Part shown: positions 9,010 through 17,769 of the stretch, in pieces
How the letters are laid out: every line of letters begins with the position of its first letter
Position numbering within the stretch: the first letter of the stretch is position 1
Assembly (NCBI GenBank): GCA_965214475.1
Contig: OZ243953.1
Location: 310,001-374,000 of the forward strand
Source of the DNA: SIRX01 sp965214475
GTDB taxonomy: Bacteria; Actinomycetota; Rubrobacteria; Rubrobacterales; Rubrobacteraceae
Reading direction: 5' to 3'
Length of the DNA: 64,000 bases
Program-made: the position numbers and the translations under genes
Notes under the pieces: model-generated
Told to the model about the DNA's origin: nothing
The model's input: the letters and a program-made list of their open reading frames with translations, nothing else
Databases searched by the model: none

Positions 9010-9696
9010 ATGGACGCTATTCCAAAGAGTAGAGTGGAGACTGGTTCGCCGGGTGTGTTCGAGCGGTTGCGGCGTTGGATCCTCGAAGGCGAATACGAGC
9101 CGAACGAGAGGTTGGTCGAGGAGCAGTTGGCGGAACGTCTAGGGGTTAGTCGGACTCCCATACGGCAGGCTCTGACCATGCTGGAGGCCGAGGGGCTGGT
9201 CGAAATGGCGCCGAACCGTGGGGCTACGGTCCGTTCTTTTAGCGTGGACGAGGTGTGGGACATCTACGATCTGCGGGCCGTGCTTAAAGGGCACGCGGCG
9301 CGCCGGGCGGCGGGGAGGATCGACAGCCGGGAACTGGATGAGCTCAGGGGCCTTACGGTGGCGATGGAGGAGATGGCGGCGGAGAAGTTTACCGACCACG
9401 AAGAAGAGATCCGACAGCTCGTCGCCCGCAACCAAAAGTTCCACGGGACCATCGTCACGGCCTGCCGCAACCAGCGGCTAGAACGACTCCTCCGGCGAAC
9501 GGTAGAGATCCCACTGATGTTCAAGGCGTTCTTCTGGTACACGCCGTACGAGAGAACTGTCTCTAATCACTACCACCGTCAAATACTCCACGCCCTCGAA
9601 CAAGGAGATGCGGATCGGGCTGAGATTGTCATGCGCGAGCACGTCTACGAGGGCCGGGATTTTGTTATTCAGGCGCTGAAAGAGGATATAGTTTGA
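9010..9696 (+). CDS. GntR family regulator, FCD subfamily
   Basis: The protein has an N-terminal winged helix (about residues 10-75; RLVEEQLAERLGVSRTPIRQ is the recognition region) followed by an all-helical FCD ligand-binding domain. That domain holds likely metal-ligand histidines in FHGTIV, SNHYHRQI and MREHVYEG. The ATG at 9010 is chosen because the promoter and operator lie between it and an upstream TTG; GAGAG is the weak ribosome site. It is 228 aa, normal for the family. FCD regulators usually sense carboxylic acids, which fits its position as first gene of an operon for an acid or cyclic-amide substrate. It overlaps the CoA-transferase gene by four bases. Confidence 0.9.
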   Translation: MDAIPKSRVETGSPGVFERLRRWILEGEYEPNERLVEEQLAERLGVSRTPIRQALTMLEAEGLVEMAPNRGATVRSFSVDEVWDIYDLRAVLKGHAARRAAGRIDSRELDELRGLTVAMEEMAAEKFTDHEEEIRQLVARNQKFHGTIVTACRNQRLERLLRRTVEIPLMFKAFFWYTPYERTVSNHYHRQILHALEQGDADRAEIVMREHVYEGRDFVIQALKEDIV

Positions 9697-10907
9697 ACCC
9701 GGCGGTAAACGGAGCTTATCCTCTGGAAGGTGTTCGCGTGGTCGAGATGGGGAGCCTCCTTGCGGGACCGTTCTGCGGCCAACTACTGGGAGACTTCGGG
9801 GCCGAGGTCATCAAGATAGAGTCGCCCGGCAAAGGTGACCCGATGCGCGAGTGGGGACGGCACCGCAAGAATGACCGTACCCTCTGGTGGCCCATCATCG
9901 CCCGCAATAAGAAGTCCGTTACTCTCAACCTGCGAGAAGAAGCGGGACAAGAGCTCGCCCGCAAACTCATCGCCGAGGCCGACGTACTCATAGAGAACTT
10001 CCGGCCCGGCACGATGGAACGCTGGGGGCTCGGATACAGGGAACTAGCGGAGATAAACGACGGGCTCGTCATGGTGCGGGTCTCGGGTTATGGGCAGACG
10101 GGACCGTATCGCGAGCAGGCGGGTTTTGGGTCCATCGGCGAGGCAATGGGCGGCATCCGGCACGTAACGGGCTTTCCAGATCAACCACCTCCGCGCACCG
10201 GGATAAGCCTCGGTGACTCACTGGCGGCGACCTTCGGAGCCCTGGGAGCTTTGACGGCTTTGTACCATCGAGACGCCCACGGCGGGCGGGGACAGGTGGT
10301 AGACGTTGGCATCTACGAAGCGGTCTTGGCGCTTATGGAGAGCACCATCCCGGAGTACGAGCTAGCCGGCAAAGTTCGGGGCCGGACCGGGAGTGTGCTG
10401 CCGTTCGTGGCACCCTCGAACATCTATCCGACAAAGGAAGAAGATTACGTCCTGATCGCCGCGAACGCCGACAACGTCTTCGAGCGGCTGTCGGAGGCTA
10501 TCGGGCGTCCCGAGTGGCCCGAAGACGAGCGGTACGCTACCCACCACGCCCGCGGCGAGAATATGGAGGAACTGGACGGCATGATCTCCGCCTGGACCAG
10601 CGAGCGTGGCGTCGAGGAAATCCTCACCACCATGGCCGAGGCCGGCGTGCCCGCCGGCAAAGTCTTTACCGCTGCCGATATGACTGAGGACGAACATTAC
10701 GCTGCCCGTGAAAACGTCATAAGAGTCGAAGACCCGGAGATTGGGGAGTTCCCCATGCAAAACGTCGTCCCGCGGCTAACCGAGACGCCCGGAGAAGTCC
10801 GCTGGACGGGACCGAAGCTCGGTGAGCACAACGAGGAAGTCTACGGGAAGCTGCTGGAGCTTGACGAGGGCGAACGCAGAGATCTACTGGAGCGAGGAAT
10901 CATCTGA
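9693..10907 (+). CDS. CaiB/BaiF family III CoA-transferase
   Basis: Family III CoA-transferases move CoA between a thioester donor and a free acid through an enzyme aspartyl-CoA intermediate. The N-terminus YPLEGVRVVEMGSLLAGPFC and GDFGAEVIKIE is typical. The catalytic Asp is seen in GISLGDSLAATFG (about residue 173), and the C-terminal portion contains VPAGKVFT. At 404 aa it is full length. The TTG start overlaps the GntR stop by four bases, and its own stop overlaps the lyase start, so translation is coupled. In context it probably activates the acid that the next gene product cleaves; the acid is unknown. Confidence 0.9.
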   Translation: MNPAVNGAYPLEGVRVVEMGSLLAGPFCGQLLGDFGAEVIKIESPGKGDPMREWGRHRKNDRTLWWPIIARNKKSVTLNLREEAGQELARKLIAEADVLIENFRPGTMERWGLGYRELAEINDGLVMVRVSGYGQTGPYREQAGFGSIGEAMGGIRHVTGFPDQPPPRTGISLGDSLAATFGALGALTALYHRDAHGGRGQVVDVGIYEAVLALMESTIPEYELAGKVRGRTGSVLPFVAPSNIYPTKEEDYVLIAANADNVFERLSEAIGRPEWPEDERYATHHARGENMEELDGMISAWTSERGVEEILTTMAEAGVPAGKVFTAADMTEDEHYAARENVIRVEDPEIGEFPMQNVVPRLTETPGEVRWTGPKLGEHNEEVYGKLLELDEGERRDLLERGII

Positions 10908-11800
10908 TGAAGATAGAGATCGTGGACGTCGGCCCCCGCGACGGCCTCCAGAACGAGGACCGGCATCTATCGCCCGAGGTTCGCGCTGAGCTGTGCGACC
11001 GGTTGGCCGCCACCGGAATTTCTAGAATCGAAGCGGCCAGTTTCGTGAATCCAAAGCTCGTGCCGCAGACAGCCGGAGCGGAAGAGGTTATGGATACGAT
11101 GGACCGGAGTCCGGGCGCGAGTTACGCGGGACTGATCCTGAACGAAAAAGGATACGAACGGGCGGTAGAGTCCGGTGTAGACGAGGTCCGGTATGCCTTT
11201 CCGGTTACGGAAACCTTTGTCAAACGCAACCAGAACACCACCGTTGCAGGGGCGACGCAGTTGGCATCCCGGCTCGTAGAGCGCGCCCGGCTGGACGGTG
11301 TACGAGTCTCGATCACCCTCGCCGCAGCTTTCGGATGCCCGTTCGAAGGATCTGTAGAACCGGAGACGGTGCTCCGAATAGCCGACCAAATAGCTGGATC
11401 GGCACCGGACGAGATAGTTCTTGCCGACACCATTGGGGTCGGGGTCCCAACGCAAGTACGGAAGCTGCTCAAAGGCGTGTTGGAGTCCGGCATTGTCACG
11501 GGCTGCCACTTCCACGACACCCGAAACACCGGCATTGCCAACGCGGTTGCCGCCGTAGAAAGCGGGACGACCGTGCTCGATGCCTCGGTCGGCGGTATCG
11601 GCGGATGTCCCTTCGCGCCGCGCGCAACAGGAAACATCTCAACAGAGGATCTGGTCTACACCCTGCACGGTATGGGTTACGAGACGGGAATAGACCTGGA
11701 AATGCTGATCGGGGTAGCGGTATGGCTCTCCGAACAGCTCGGCAAGGAACTTCCGGGACAAGTGTACAAGGCTGGCAACTTCGAGCCGGTAGCAGGATGA
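10907..11800 (+). CDS. HMG-CoA lyase-like enzyme
   Basis: This is a DRE-TIM metallolyase of the hydroxymethylglutaryl-CoA lyase branch. The metal and catalytic Asp-Arg occur in VDVGPRDGLQNE (residues 6-17), ADTIGVGVPTQV is the substrate region, HFHDTRNTGIAN supplies the metal-binding HxH, and GGIGGCPFAPRATGN contains the catalytic loop Cys. Such enzymes split 3-hydroxy-3-methylacyl-CoAs into acetyl-CoA (or similar) and a keto acid. The ATG overlaps the CoA-transferase stop in ATGA. Pairing with the family III transferase suggests the pair activates and then cleaves one compound. True HMG-CoA specificity is not proven: citramalyl-CoA or other branched acids are alternatives. Confidence 0.88.
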   Translation: MKIEIVDVGPRDGLQNEDRHLSPEVRAELCDRLAATGISRIEAASFVNPKLVPQTAGAEEVMDTMDRSPGASYAGLILNEKGYERAVESGVDEVRYAFPVTETFVKRNQNTTVAGATQLASRLVERARLDGVRVSITLAAAFGCPFEGSVEPETVLRIADQIAGSAPDEIVLADTIGVGVPTQVRKLLKGVLESGIVTGCHFHDTRNTGIANAVAAVESGTTVLDASVGGIGGCPFAPRATGNISTEDLVYTLHGMGYETGIDLEMLIGVAVWLSEQLGKELPGQVYKAGNFEPVAG

Positions 11801-11818
11801 CAAACAGAGAGGAGTTAC

Positions 11819-13873
11819 ATGGCGTATAACGTGGCGGTAGATGTAGGGGGGACGTTCACCGATGTTCTGGTCTTCGATGAACAGTCTGGGGAGCTGGCCG
11901 AGGGGAAAGTGCTATCCACCCCGGAAGATCCGTCGCAGGGGGTCGTGACCGGTATAGAGGCGACCTGCGAGAAAGTAGGGATTTCCTTCGAGGATTTGAA
12001 CCTGCTATTTCACGGGACGACCGTCGTGACGAATATGATCCTCACCAACACCGGCTCTCGGGTGGGCCTGCTAACTACAAAGGGACACGAGCAGATCCTG
12101 CACCTCGCCCGCGCCTGGACGCCGGGGCCACTCTTCGGTTGGATGGCGCTTCAGAAGCCAGATTCACCCGCAGACCCGACCGATACTGTAGGCATCTCCG
12201 AGCGGCTGGGGCCGGATGGAAGCGTGATCCAGGAACTGGACGAGAACCAGGTCCGCGAAGCGGTAGAAAGCCTGGTCGAACGGGGAGTAGAATCGCTTGC
12301 CATCGGGTTTCTGAACTCCTACGTCAACCCGGACCACGAACGGCGCGCCCGGGATATCGCCCGTGAGGTGGCCTCCGACCTTCCAGTCACCATCTCCTCC
12401 GACATCGGTCAGGAGTACGGCGAGTACGAGCGGACGCTTACGACCGTGGTGAACACCGCCGTGAGGCCCCAAGCTATCGTTTATATGAACAACTTCGAAG
12501 ATTCGATGAAGGAGCGCAATTTCGGCGGTACGCTCTCCATCGTCCGTTCCGACGGCGGGGCTATGAGCACGGAGGCCGTCGCTGAGCGTCCGATCCAGAT
12601 CGCGCTGTCGGGACCATCCGGCGGCGTCACGGGCTCAGCTTACCTGGCGCGGGAGATCGGGGTTCCGGACGTCCTCACCCTGGATATGGGGGGCACATCC
12701 ACCGATGTCTCGCTGTGCCTGGCCGGTGAAGCCCTGGTGCAGCGCGAGATGTCGCTCGGCTATTTCCAGTTCAAGGTTCCGGCTGCCGATGTTCACAGCG
12801 TTGGCGCTGGCGGCGGCTCCGTGGCTTTCCTCTCCACTAGCGGCGCGCTGCAGGTCGGCCCGGCGAGCGCGGGCGCAGACCCGGGACCGGCCTCTTACGG
12901 ACGCGGCGGCGAAGCCCCGACCGTTACGGACGCTAACGTCGTACTCCATCGCATCCCACCGGGCGTCGCACTTGGTGGCACGATGGCGCTGGATGAGGAC
13001 GCGGCCCGAACCGCCGTCCAGGCGATCGCAGAGCCGCTCGGAATGGGCGTCGAGGAAGCGGCGGAAGCCGTACTGGACATCGTGAACGAGAACATGCACG
13101 CCGCCCTGCGGGTGGTCAGCGTGGAGCGTGGTTATGATCCGAGGGAGTTCGGACTCGTGGCCTTCGGCGGCGCGGGGCCGATGCACGCCAACGCCCTGGG
13201 CAAGCTGATGCAGACGGCTCCGGTCGTCATTCCACCAACGCCGGGTGTGATGAGCGCGTTCGGGTTCCTCTCGTCGGACATCCAGAACGAGTTTCCGGAG
13301 ACTTACCTACGGACCGCTGAAGAGACACCGGCTTCAGAGTTGAAGCAAACGGTCGAGCGTCTCATAAGCCAGGCGGAGGAGTGGCTGGATAACGAGGGCG
13401 TGGACGAGGAAGATAAGCAGTTCGATCTCTACGCGGATTGCCGCTACTATCTGCAGAACATCCAGATCCCCTGTCGTTTCGAGTTCGATGAGTTAGAGGG
13501 TGAAGACGTCACTTTTCTTCGCGGACGTTTTGAGGACGCCCACAGGCAACGGTACAACTTCGAGCTGCCGGACTCGCCGTTGGAGATTGCCACGCTCCGG
13601 GTCGTCGGGCGCGGCACCATCGCTGGCGTCACCTTGGCGGAGAGCGAGAATGGCGCGGGGGAGGACGCCTCGGGCGCGGTGATGAGGACGGACAAAGCAT
13701 ATTTCAATGGCGAGTGGATGGAGACCCCGATCTACGACCGTAATGGATTAAGGCCCGGCAACGCCGTCGAAGGACCAGCCATCGTCCAGCAGGACGACAC
13801 TACTACGGTGATCGAACCGGGTTACAGGGGCGCGGTGGACCGCTTCGGGAACATCCTGATCGAGGAGGCATAG
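11819..13873 (+). CDS. hyuA: Hydantoinase/oxoprolinase subunit A (HyuA-like)
   Basis: A 684-residue member of the ATP-dependent hydantoinase A/5-oxoprolinase/acetone carboxylase family. The actin-like nucleotide sites are visible: YNVAVDVGGTFTDVLVFDE at the N-terminus, FHGTTVVTN, DMGGTSTDVSL in the middle and FGGAGPMHANALG near residue 450. It works with HyuB to couple ATP hydrolysis to opening of a cyclic amide, or to carboxylation. GAGAGGAG lies upstream of the ATG at 11819. The next gene starts two bases after its stop. The neighbouring carbamoylsarcosine-amidase-like gene favours an N-methylhydantoin-like or other cyclic ureide substrate, but this is inference. Confidence 0.92.
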   Translation: MAYNVAVDVGGTFTDVLVFDEQSGELAEGKVLSTPEDPSQGVVTGIEATCEKVGISFEDLNLLFHGTTVVTNMILTNTGSRVGLLTTKGHEQILHLARAWTPGPLFGWMALQKPDSPADPTDTVGISERLGPDGSVIQELDENQVREAVESLVERGVESLAIGFLNSYVNPDHERRARDIAREVASDLPVTISSDIGQEYGEYERTLTTVVNTAVRPQAIVYMNNFEDSMKERNFGGTLSIVRSDGGAMSTEAVAERPIQIALSGPSGGVTGSAYLAREIGVPDVLTLDMGGTSTDVSLCLAGEALVQREMSLGYFQFKVPAADVHSVGAGGGSVAFLSTSGALQVGPASAGADPGPASYGRGGEAPTVTDANVVLHRIPPGVALGGTMALDEDAARTAVQAIAEPLGMGVEEAAEAVLDIVNENMHAALRVVSVERGYDPREFGLVAFGGAGPMHANALGKLMQTAPVVIPPTPGVMSAFGFLSSDIQNEFPETYLRTAEETPASELKQTVERLISQAEEWLDNEGVDEEDKQFDLYADCRYYLQNIQIPCRFEFDELEGEDVTFLRGRFEDAHRQRYNFELPDSPLEIATLRVVGRGTIAGVTLAESENGAGEDASGAVMRTDKAYFNGEWMETPIYDRNGLRPGNAVEGPAIVQQDDTTTVIEPGYRGAVDRFGNILIEEA

Positions 13874-13875
13874 AG

Positions 13876-15759
13876 ATGGTACTGCACGAACAATCCACAC
13901 CGGACTTCGTTCGGGAGCACGACATAGACCACGTTACTCTGGACATCATCGAGAACGCGCTCAAAAACATCCGGGACGAGATGGACCGGGTTTTGGTTAC
14001 CACCGCGGTAAGCCCCATCATCCGGGAGCAGGCCGACGAATTCCCCATGATCGCCGACCGCAAGGGACGCATGATCGTCGGCCAGTTCGGCAGCCCGGTC
14101 GACACGGTCCTCGAAAACTCACCCTACAGCCTCGAAGACCTCGAAGACGGTGACGTCATTGCACTGAACGACCCGTACATGATGGAGGGCTCGACCTCGC
14201 ACCTGCCCGACATCCTGCTGATACGTCCGATCTTCTACGACGACGAACACGTAGGCTACGCCCTCCAGTGGGGAAACCTGATGGATGTGGGGGGCAAGAG
14301 CGCCGGTTCTATCCCCATCGACGCACGTTCCATCTACGAAGAGGGCGTACGGATGCCGCCCGTCAAGCTCTATGATGGCGGTAAGCTCAACGAAGAAGTC
14401 TTGCGTTTCTTCTGTCACAACTCCCGCACTCCCCGAGAGACGCGGGCGGACGTCATGGCAATAGCAGCCGGGACCTCGGCCGGCGCCCAGCGCGTAAAGG
14501 ATATCTGTGCCCGCTTCGGTAAAGATACTTACTTGGAGGCTTGCGACGCCTTACTCGACCGAACGCGGACGAGCATTATCGGACTGATCCGTCAGCTCAT
14601 CCCCGAAGACCAGCGCTTCGAGTTCGAGGACTACACCGACGACGATGGCCTCGGCAACGGCCCCATTAAGCTGAAGCTCGCCATGTGGCGCGAGGGCGAT
14701 AGCCTGCACCTGGATTGGGAGGGCACCAGCGCCCAGGTCCCCGGACCGGTAAATTTCCTCCTCAACAAAGAGATGTTCCAGATGTTCGCCGGCGTATTCC
14801 TGATCTCCGCCGTGGACCCCACGATCCTCTTCAACGACGGCTACGCTGACATCATAAAAGTGAACATCCCTGACGGATCCGTCCTGCGCCCGAAGGCACC
14901 GGCGCCGCTGAGCAACCGGCTGGTCGTCATGGCGCGACAGTTCGACGTGCTCGGTGCGGTGTACGCGAAGGCTATTGGTTTCCAGGTCTCCGGTTCCTAC
15001 GGGACGAGTCCTAACTTCGTCTACTCCGGCGTCAAGGAGGACGGGGAGTCGTTCCAGACCATGGAGATACTCTACGGCGGCATACCGGCTATTCCCGGCA
15101 AGGACGGTATCGACGGACATAGTTGGTGGCCGGAGTTCCTCGCCGTACCGACGGAGTACATGGAGACTTACTATCCCCTGATCGTGGAGGAGTATAGTGC
15201 CCGGCCCGACTCCTGTGGCGCCGGTGTGGCACGTGGCGGCTGCGGCATAAAGAAAGTCTACCGTTTCCTCACCGACGGCAACATAACTTACCAGGACGAT
15301 CGCGCCCACACATTCCCCTACGGCGTTGGCGGCGGCAAGCCGGGAGCCGCGTCACACAAAACCCTCATCCGAAAGGGCGGTGACGAAATAGATCTTCCAT
15401 CCAAAGTCAGCGACGTGCCCGTCTACGAGGGGGATCGACTCATCTTCGAGACGGCGGGCGCCGGCGGTGTAGGAGATCCTCTGGAGCGTGACCCCGAGGC
15501 CGTTGCAAAGGACGTGCGCTGGAACCTCGTCAGCAGTGGAGCTGCCGAGAATGAGTATGGTGTAATTCTGGCTGACGGTTCGGTGAATTCGGACGCAACC
15601 GACACAAAGCGTGAAGAACTGAAAGATTCTCGGGAGGGCGAGTTGCCGGAGTTCGACCACGGGGATCTTCCGTCGCTCGAAGAGCAGCAGCGCATCATCG
15701 CCGACACTCGGCGCGAGTTCAACGAGTGGCTCTCCGCAGAGCTCGGGACTACCAGATAA
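13876..15759 (+). CDS. hyuB: Hydantoinase/oxoprolinase subunit B (HyuB-like)
   Basis: A 627-residue partner of HyuA. Family landmarks include an N-terminal DPYMMEGSTSHLPDI segment with metal-type His/Asp residues, WEGTSAQVPGPVNF in the middle and the late Gly-rich block RPDSCGAGVARGGCGIKKVY. It starts two bases after hyuA, with GAGGAGGC upstream, so the two are surely co-translated and act as one complex. The late block normally reads G-G-P-G-R-x-R-G-G; here two Cys replace Gly or hydrophobic residues, a small deviation worth noting. It acts in the cytoplasm. Confidence 0.92.
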   Translation: MVLHEQSTPDFVREHDIDHVTLDIIENALKNIRDEMDRVLVTTAVSPIIREQADEFPMIADRKGRMIVGQFGSPVDTVLENSPYSLEDLEDGDVIALNDPYMMEGSTSHLPDILLIRPIFYDDEHVGYALQWGNLMDVGGKSAGSIPIDARSIYEEGVRMPPVKLYDGGKLNEEVLRFFCHNSRTPRETRADVMAIAAGTSAGAQRVKDICARFGKDTYLEACDALLDRTRTSIIGLIRQLIPEDQRFEFEDYTDDDGLGNGPIKLKLAMWREGDSLHLDWEGTSAQVPGPVNFLLNKEMFQMFAGVFLISAVDPTILFNDGYADIIKVNIPDGSVLRPKAPAPLSNRLVVMARQFDVLGAVYAKAIGFQVSGSYGTSPNFVYSGVKEDGESFQTMEILYGGIPAIPGKDGIDGHSWWPEFLAVPTEYMETYYPLIVEEYSARPDSCGAGVARGGCGIKKVYRFLTDGNITYQDDRAHTFPYGVGGGKPGAASHKTLIRKGGDEIDLPSKVSDVPVYEGDRLIFETAGAGGVGDPLERDPEAVAKDVRWNLVSSGAAENEYGVILADGSVNSDATDTKREELKDSREGELPEFDHGDLPSLEEQQRIIADTRREFNEWLSAELGTTR

Positions 15760-15771
15760 CGAGAGGAATTC

Positions 15772-16899
15772 ATGCCTGAAGAACACGTGATCGGGATAGA
15801 CCCGTCCCGGCAGTTGGCCGAAGAGCCGGACACCGGGCACAACCGCTGGCACGAGGATCTGCAGCCGGCTTTGGAGGTAGATCCTGGCGACACTGTGATC
15901 TACGAGACCCGTGACGCCTTCGACGGCCAGCTAGGTCCTGCCTCTACGGCGGACGACGTGGCGAACCTCGACCTGAACCTCGTCCACCCGCTGACCGGGC
16001 CGGTCTACGTCCGGGGAGCGGAGCCGGGAGACCTGCTGGAGATCCACGTGCAGGAAATAGAGGCTGACCCCTGGGAGCAGTGGGGCTACACGGTAGAAGT
16101 TCCCGGATTCGGCTTTCTGCGCGATGAGTTCGAGGAACCATTTATAGTCCATTGGCCCTTGAGGGGTAACGAGTACGCCGAGTCGGATGAACTACCCGGC
16201 GTCCGTATCCGCTGCAACCCACACCTGGCTTCAGTCGGTCTCGCTCCCAGCGAAGACCTACGCCGCGCCGCCACCGAGCGCGAGTCGGAACTCGCCGAAC
16301 GCGGGGGCTTCTCGCTGCCGCCGGAGCCTGAAGGGGCCGCGCCGACGGGTGCGTTGGCCGAAGAGGCCATTCGCACTATTCCGCCACGAGAGGTCGGCGG
16401 TAACCTCGACATAAAGCAACTCTCACCGGGCGCGACGGTGCTCATACCCGTGTACCACGAGGGTGGGATGGTCTCTGTTGGCGACATCCACTATGCGCAG
16501 GGCGACTGCGAGGCGTGCGGCACGGCCATCGAGATGCGCTCCCGCACGCACCTGAGTTTCCGGATCAGAAAAGGCGAGGCCCGCGAGAAGGGAATAAAAG
16601 ACCTACAGTTCTTCCGGTACGACTACTTCACCGTTCCGGAGCTCGCCGCGCCACGGCGCTTCTTCGCCACCACCGGCATAAGCGTAACCCGAGACGGCAA
16701 AAACGAGAGTGAGGACATAAGCCTCGCGGCCCGCAACGCACTACTGAACATGATAGATCACCTCCAGCAAGATCGAGGCTTCACCCGCCAACAAGCCTAC
16801 GCGTTGTGCAGCGTCGCCGTGGACCTCTGCATAAGCCAGACGGTAGACGTACCCAACTTGCTGGTCAGTGCCCTGCTCCCACTCGATATCTTTATGTAG
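15772..16899 (+). CDS. Formamidase/acetamidase family amidohydrolase
   Basis: Members of the FmdA/AmdA family release ammonia from formamide, acetamide or similar short amides. The N-terminal HNRWHEDLQPALEVDPGDTV and NLDLNLVHPLTGPVYVRGAEPGD are typical, as are GGNLDIKQLSPGATVLIPVY, DIHYAQGDCE (metal/active-site block) and the C-terminal AYALCSVAVDL. The length of 375 aa is normal. The ATG follows GAGAGGAATTC, 12 bases after hyuB. In the operon it may remove nitrogen from the opened product of HyuAB, or detoxify formamide produced on the way. Confidence 0.9.
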   Translation: MPEEHVIGIDPSRQLAEEPDTGHNRWHEDLQPALEVDPGDTVIYETRDAFDGQLGPASTADDVANLDLNLVHPLTGPVYVRGAEPGDLLEIHVQEIEADPWEQWGYTVEVPGFGFLRDEFEEPFIVHWPLRGNEYAESDELPGVRIRCNPHLASVGLAPSEDLRRAATERESELAERGGFSLPPEPEGAAPTGALAEEAIRTIPPREVGGNLDIKQLSPGATVLIPVYHEGGMVSVGDIHYAQGDCEACGTAIEMRSRTHLSFRIRKGEAREKGIKDLQFFRYDYFTVPELAAPRRFFATTGISVTRDGKNESEDISLAARNALLNMIDHLQQDRGFTRQQAYALCSVAVDLCISQTVDVPNLLVSALLPLDIFM

Positions 16900-16922
16900 T
16901 TTCAACGCAGGAGGTGCCAGAG

Positions 16923-17522
16923 GTGTCATTAGAAGGTTTCGGCGGCCGCAGCGGATTCGGCCGTCGCCCCGCCCTCGCCATCATAGATATGACGCTGGGG
17001 TTTACGGACCCCGGCTCGCCGCTCGCCTGCGACTTGGAAGAACCCGTGGAAAATATAAAGAGGCTTCTCGAAGTCGCCCGAGAGACAGAGATACCGGTCA
17101 TCTACACCACCGTCGCCTACCGAGAATCCGACAAGCTCACCGCCGCGGCGTTCTTAGACAAAGTACCCGCGCTCTTAGTCCTCGAAGCCGGTAGCCGTTG
17201 GGCCGAGATAGACCCGCGCATAGCGCCCTTCGAAACGGAGCCCGTGCTAAACAAGCTTTTTGCCTCGGCGTTCTACGGCACCGGGCTCGCTAGTGCGCTC
17301 GCCGCGGCCAGTGTAGACACCCTCATAGTCACCGGCGCTTCTACGTCTGGCTGCGTGCGGGCAACGGCGGTGGATGCTCTTCAGTACGGCTATCGTCCCG
17401 TAGTTCCGCGTGAAGCCGTCGGAGACCGAAACCCGGACGCCCACGAAGCAAACCTCCACGACATAGACACCAAATACGGGGATGTTATGTCCGTAGAAGA
17501 GACGCTTGAGCATCTGAATTAA
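16923..17522 (+). CDS. Isochorismatase-fold, N-carbamoylsarcosine-amidase-like
   Basis: A cysteine hydrolase of the isochorismatase superfamily. The Asp-Lys-Cys triad is visible: Asp in ALAIIDMTLGFTDP, Lys in PVLNKLFASAF and the nucleophile Cys in TGASTSGCVRATAVDALQYG. The stretch after the Cys (RPVVPREAVGDRN, NLHDIDTKYGDVMS) resembles N-carbamoylsarcosine amidase more than true isochorismatases. The GTG at 16923 is preferred because AGGAGG ends eight bases upstream; a longer frame reaching into the previous gene is unlikely. Beside HyuAB this suggests a two-step route: ring opening to an N-carbamoyl acid, then carbamoyl removal to ammonia and CO2. Maleamate-type amidase activity is an alternative. 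Confidence 0.85.
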   Translation: MSLEGFGGRSGFGRRPALAIIDMTLGFTDPGSPLACDLEEPVENIKRLLEVARETEIPVIYTTVAYRESDKLTAAAFLDKVPALLVLEAGSRWAEIDPRIAPFETEPVLNKLFASAFYGTGLASALAAASVDTLIVTGASTSGCVRATAVDALQYGYRPVVPREAVGDRNPDAHEANLHDIDTKYGDVMSVEETLEHLN

Positions 17523-17577
17523 CGTGCCTGAAACATTTTCAGTCGCCCCCTTGCGCGGGATTTTTGGTGAAAGTAAT

Positions 17578-17769
17578 ATGACGATAGATCAAATGGGGAA
17601 CGATGCCCGGAGAAGGTAGAACTACTTCGAGACGGGAGAGGAGAAGCGCGGAATGTTACAACTAATAGAGCGGCGTATTTTGCAAAGATTACAGGAGGAC
17701 GCTGGCGGCGCAACTCCCGGCTTTAGTAAGGGAATTAGATACAACAGGAGGGAGTTGCTTAATGTCTGA
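17578..17769 (+). other. Possible small ORF with in-frame amber
   Basis: In the 239-base gap before the symporter there is one continuous frame: an ATG at 17578 runs 13 codons to TAG at 17617-17619, then the same frame continues to an ATG at 17653 (purine-rich GAGAGGAGAAG upstream) and on for 38 codons to a TGA overlapping the symporter start. The distal product, MLQLIERRILQRLQEDAGGA and onward to GIRYNRRELLNV, is basic and helical. I do not recognise it. It could be a translationally coupled leader peptide, a decayed small gene or chance. No clear promoter is visible in this gap. Confidence 0.3.

Noticed and set aside
17715..17735. Partial copy of the GntR operator (ATACAA) before the symporter
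   Set aside because: Only half of the palindrome matches (GATACAA), so it is not a convincing second operator.
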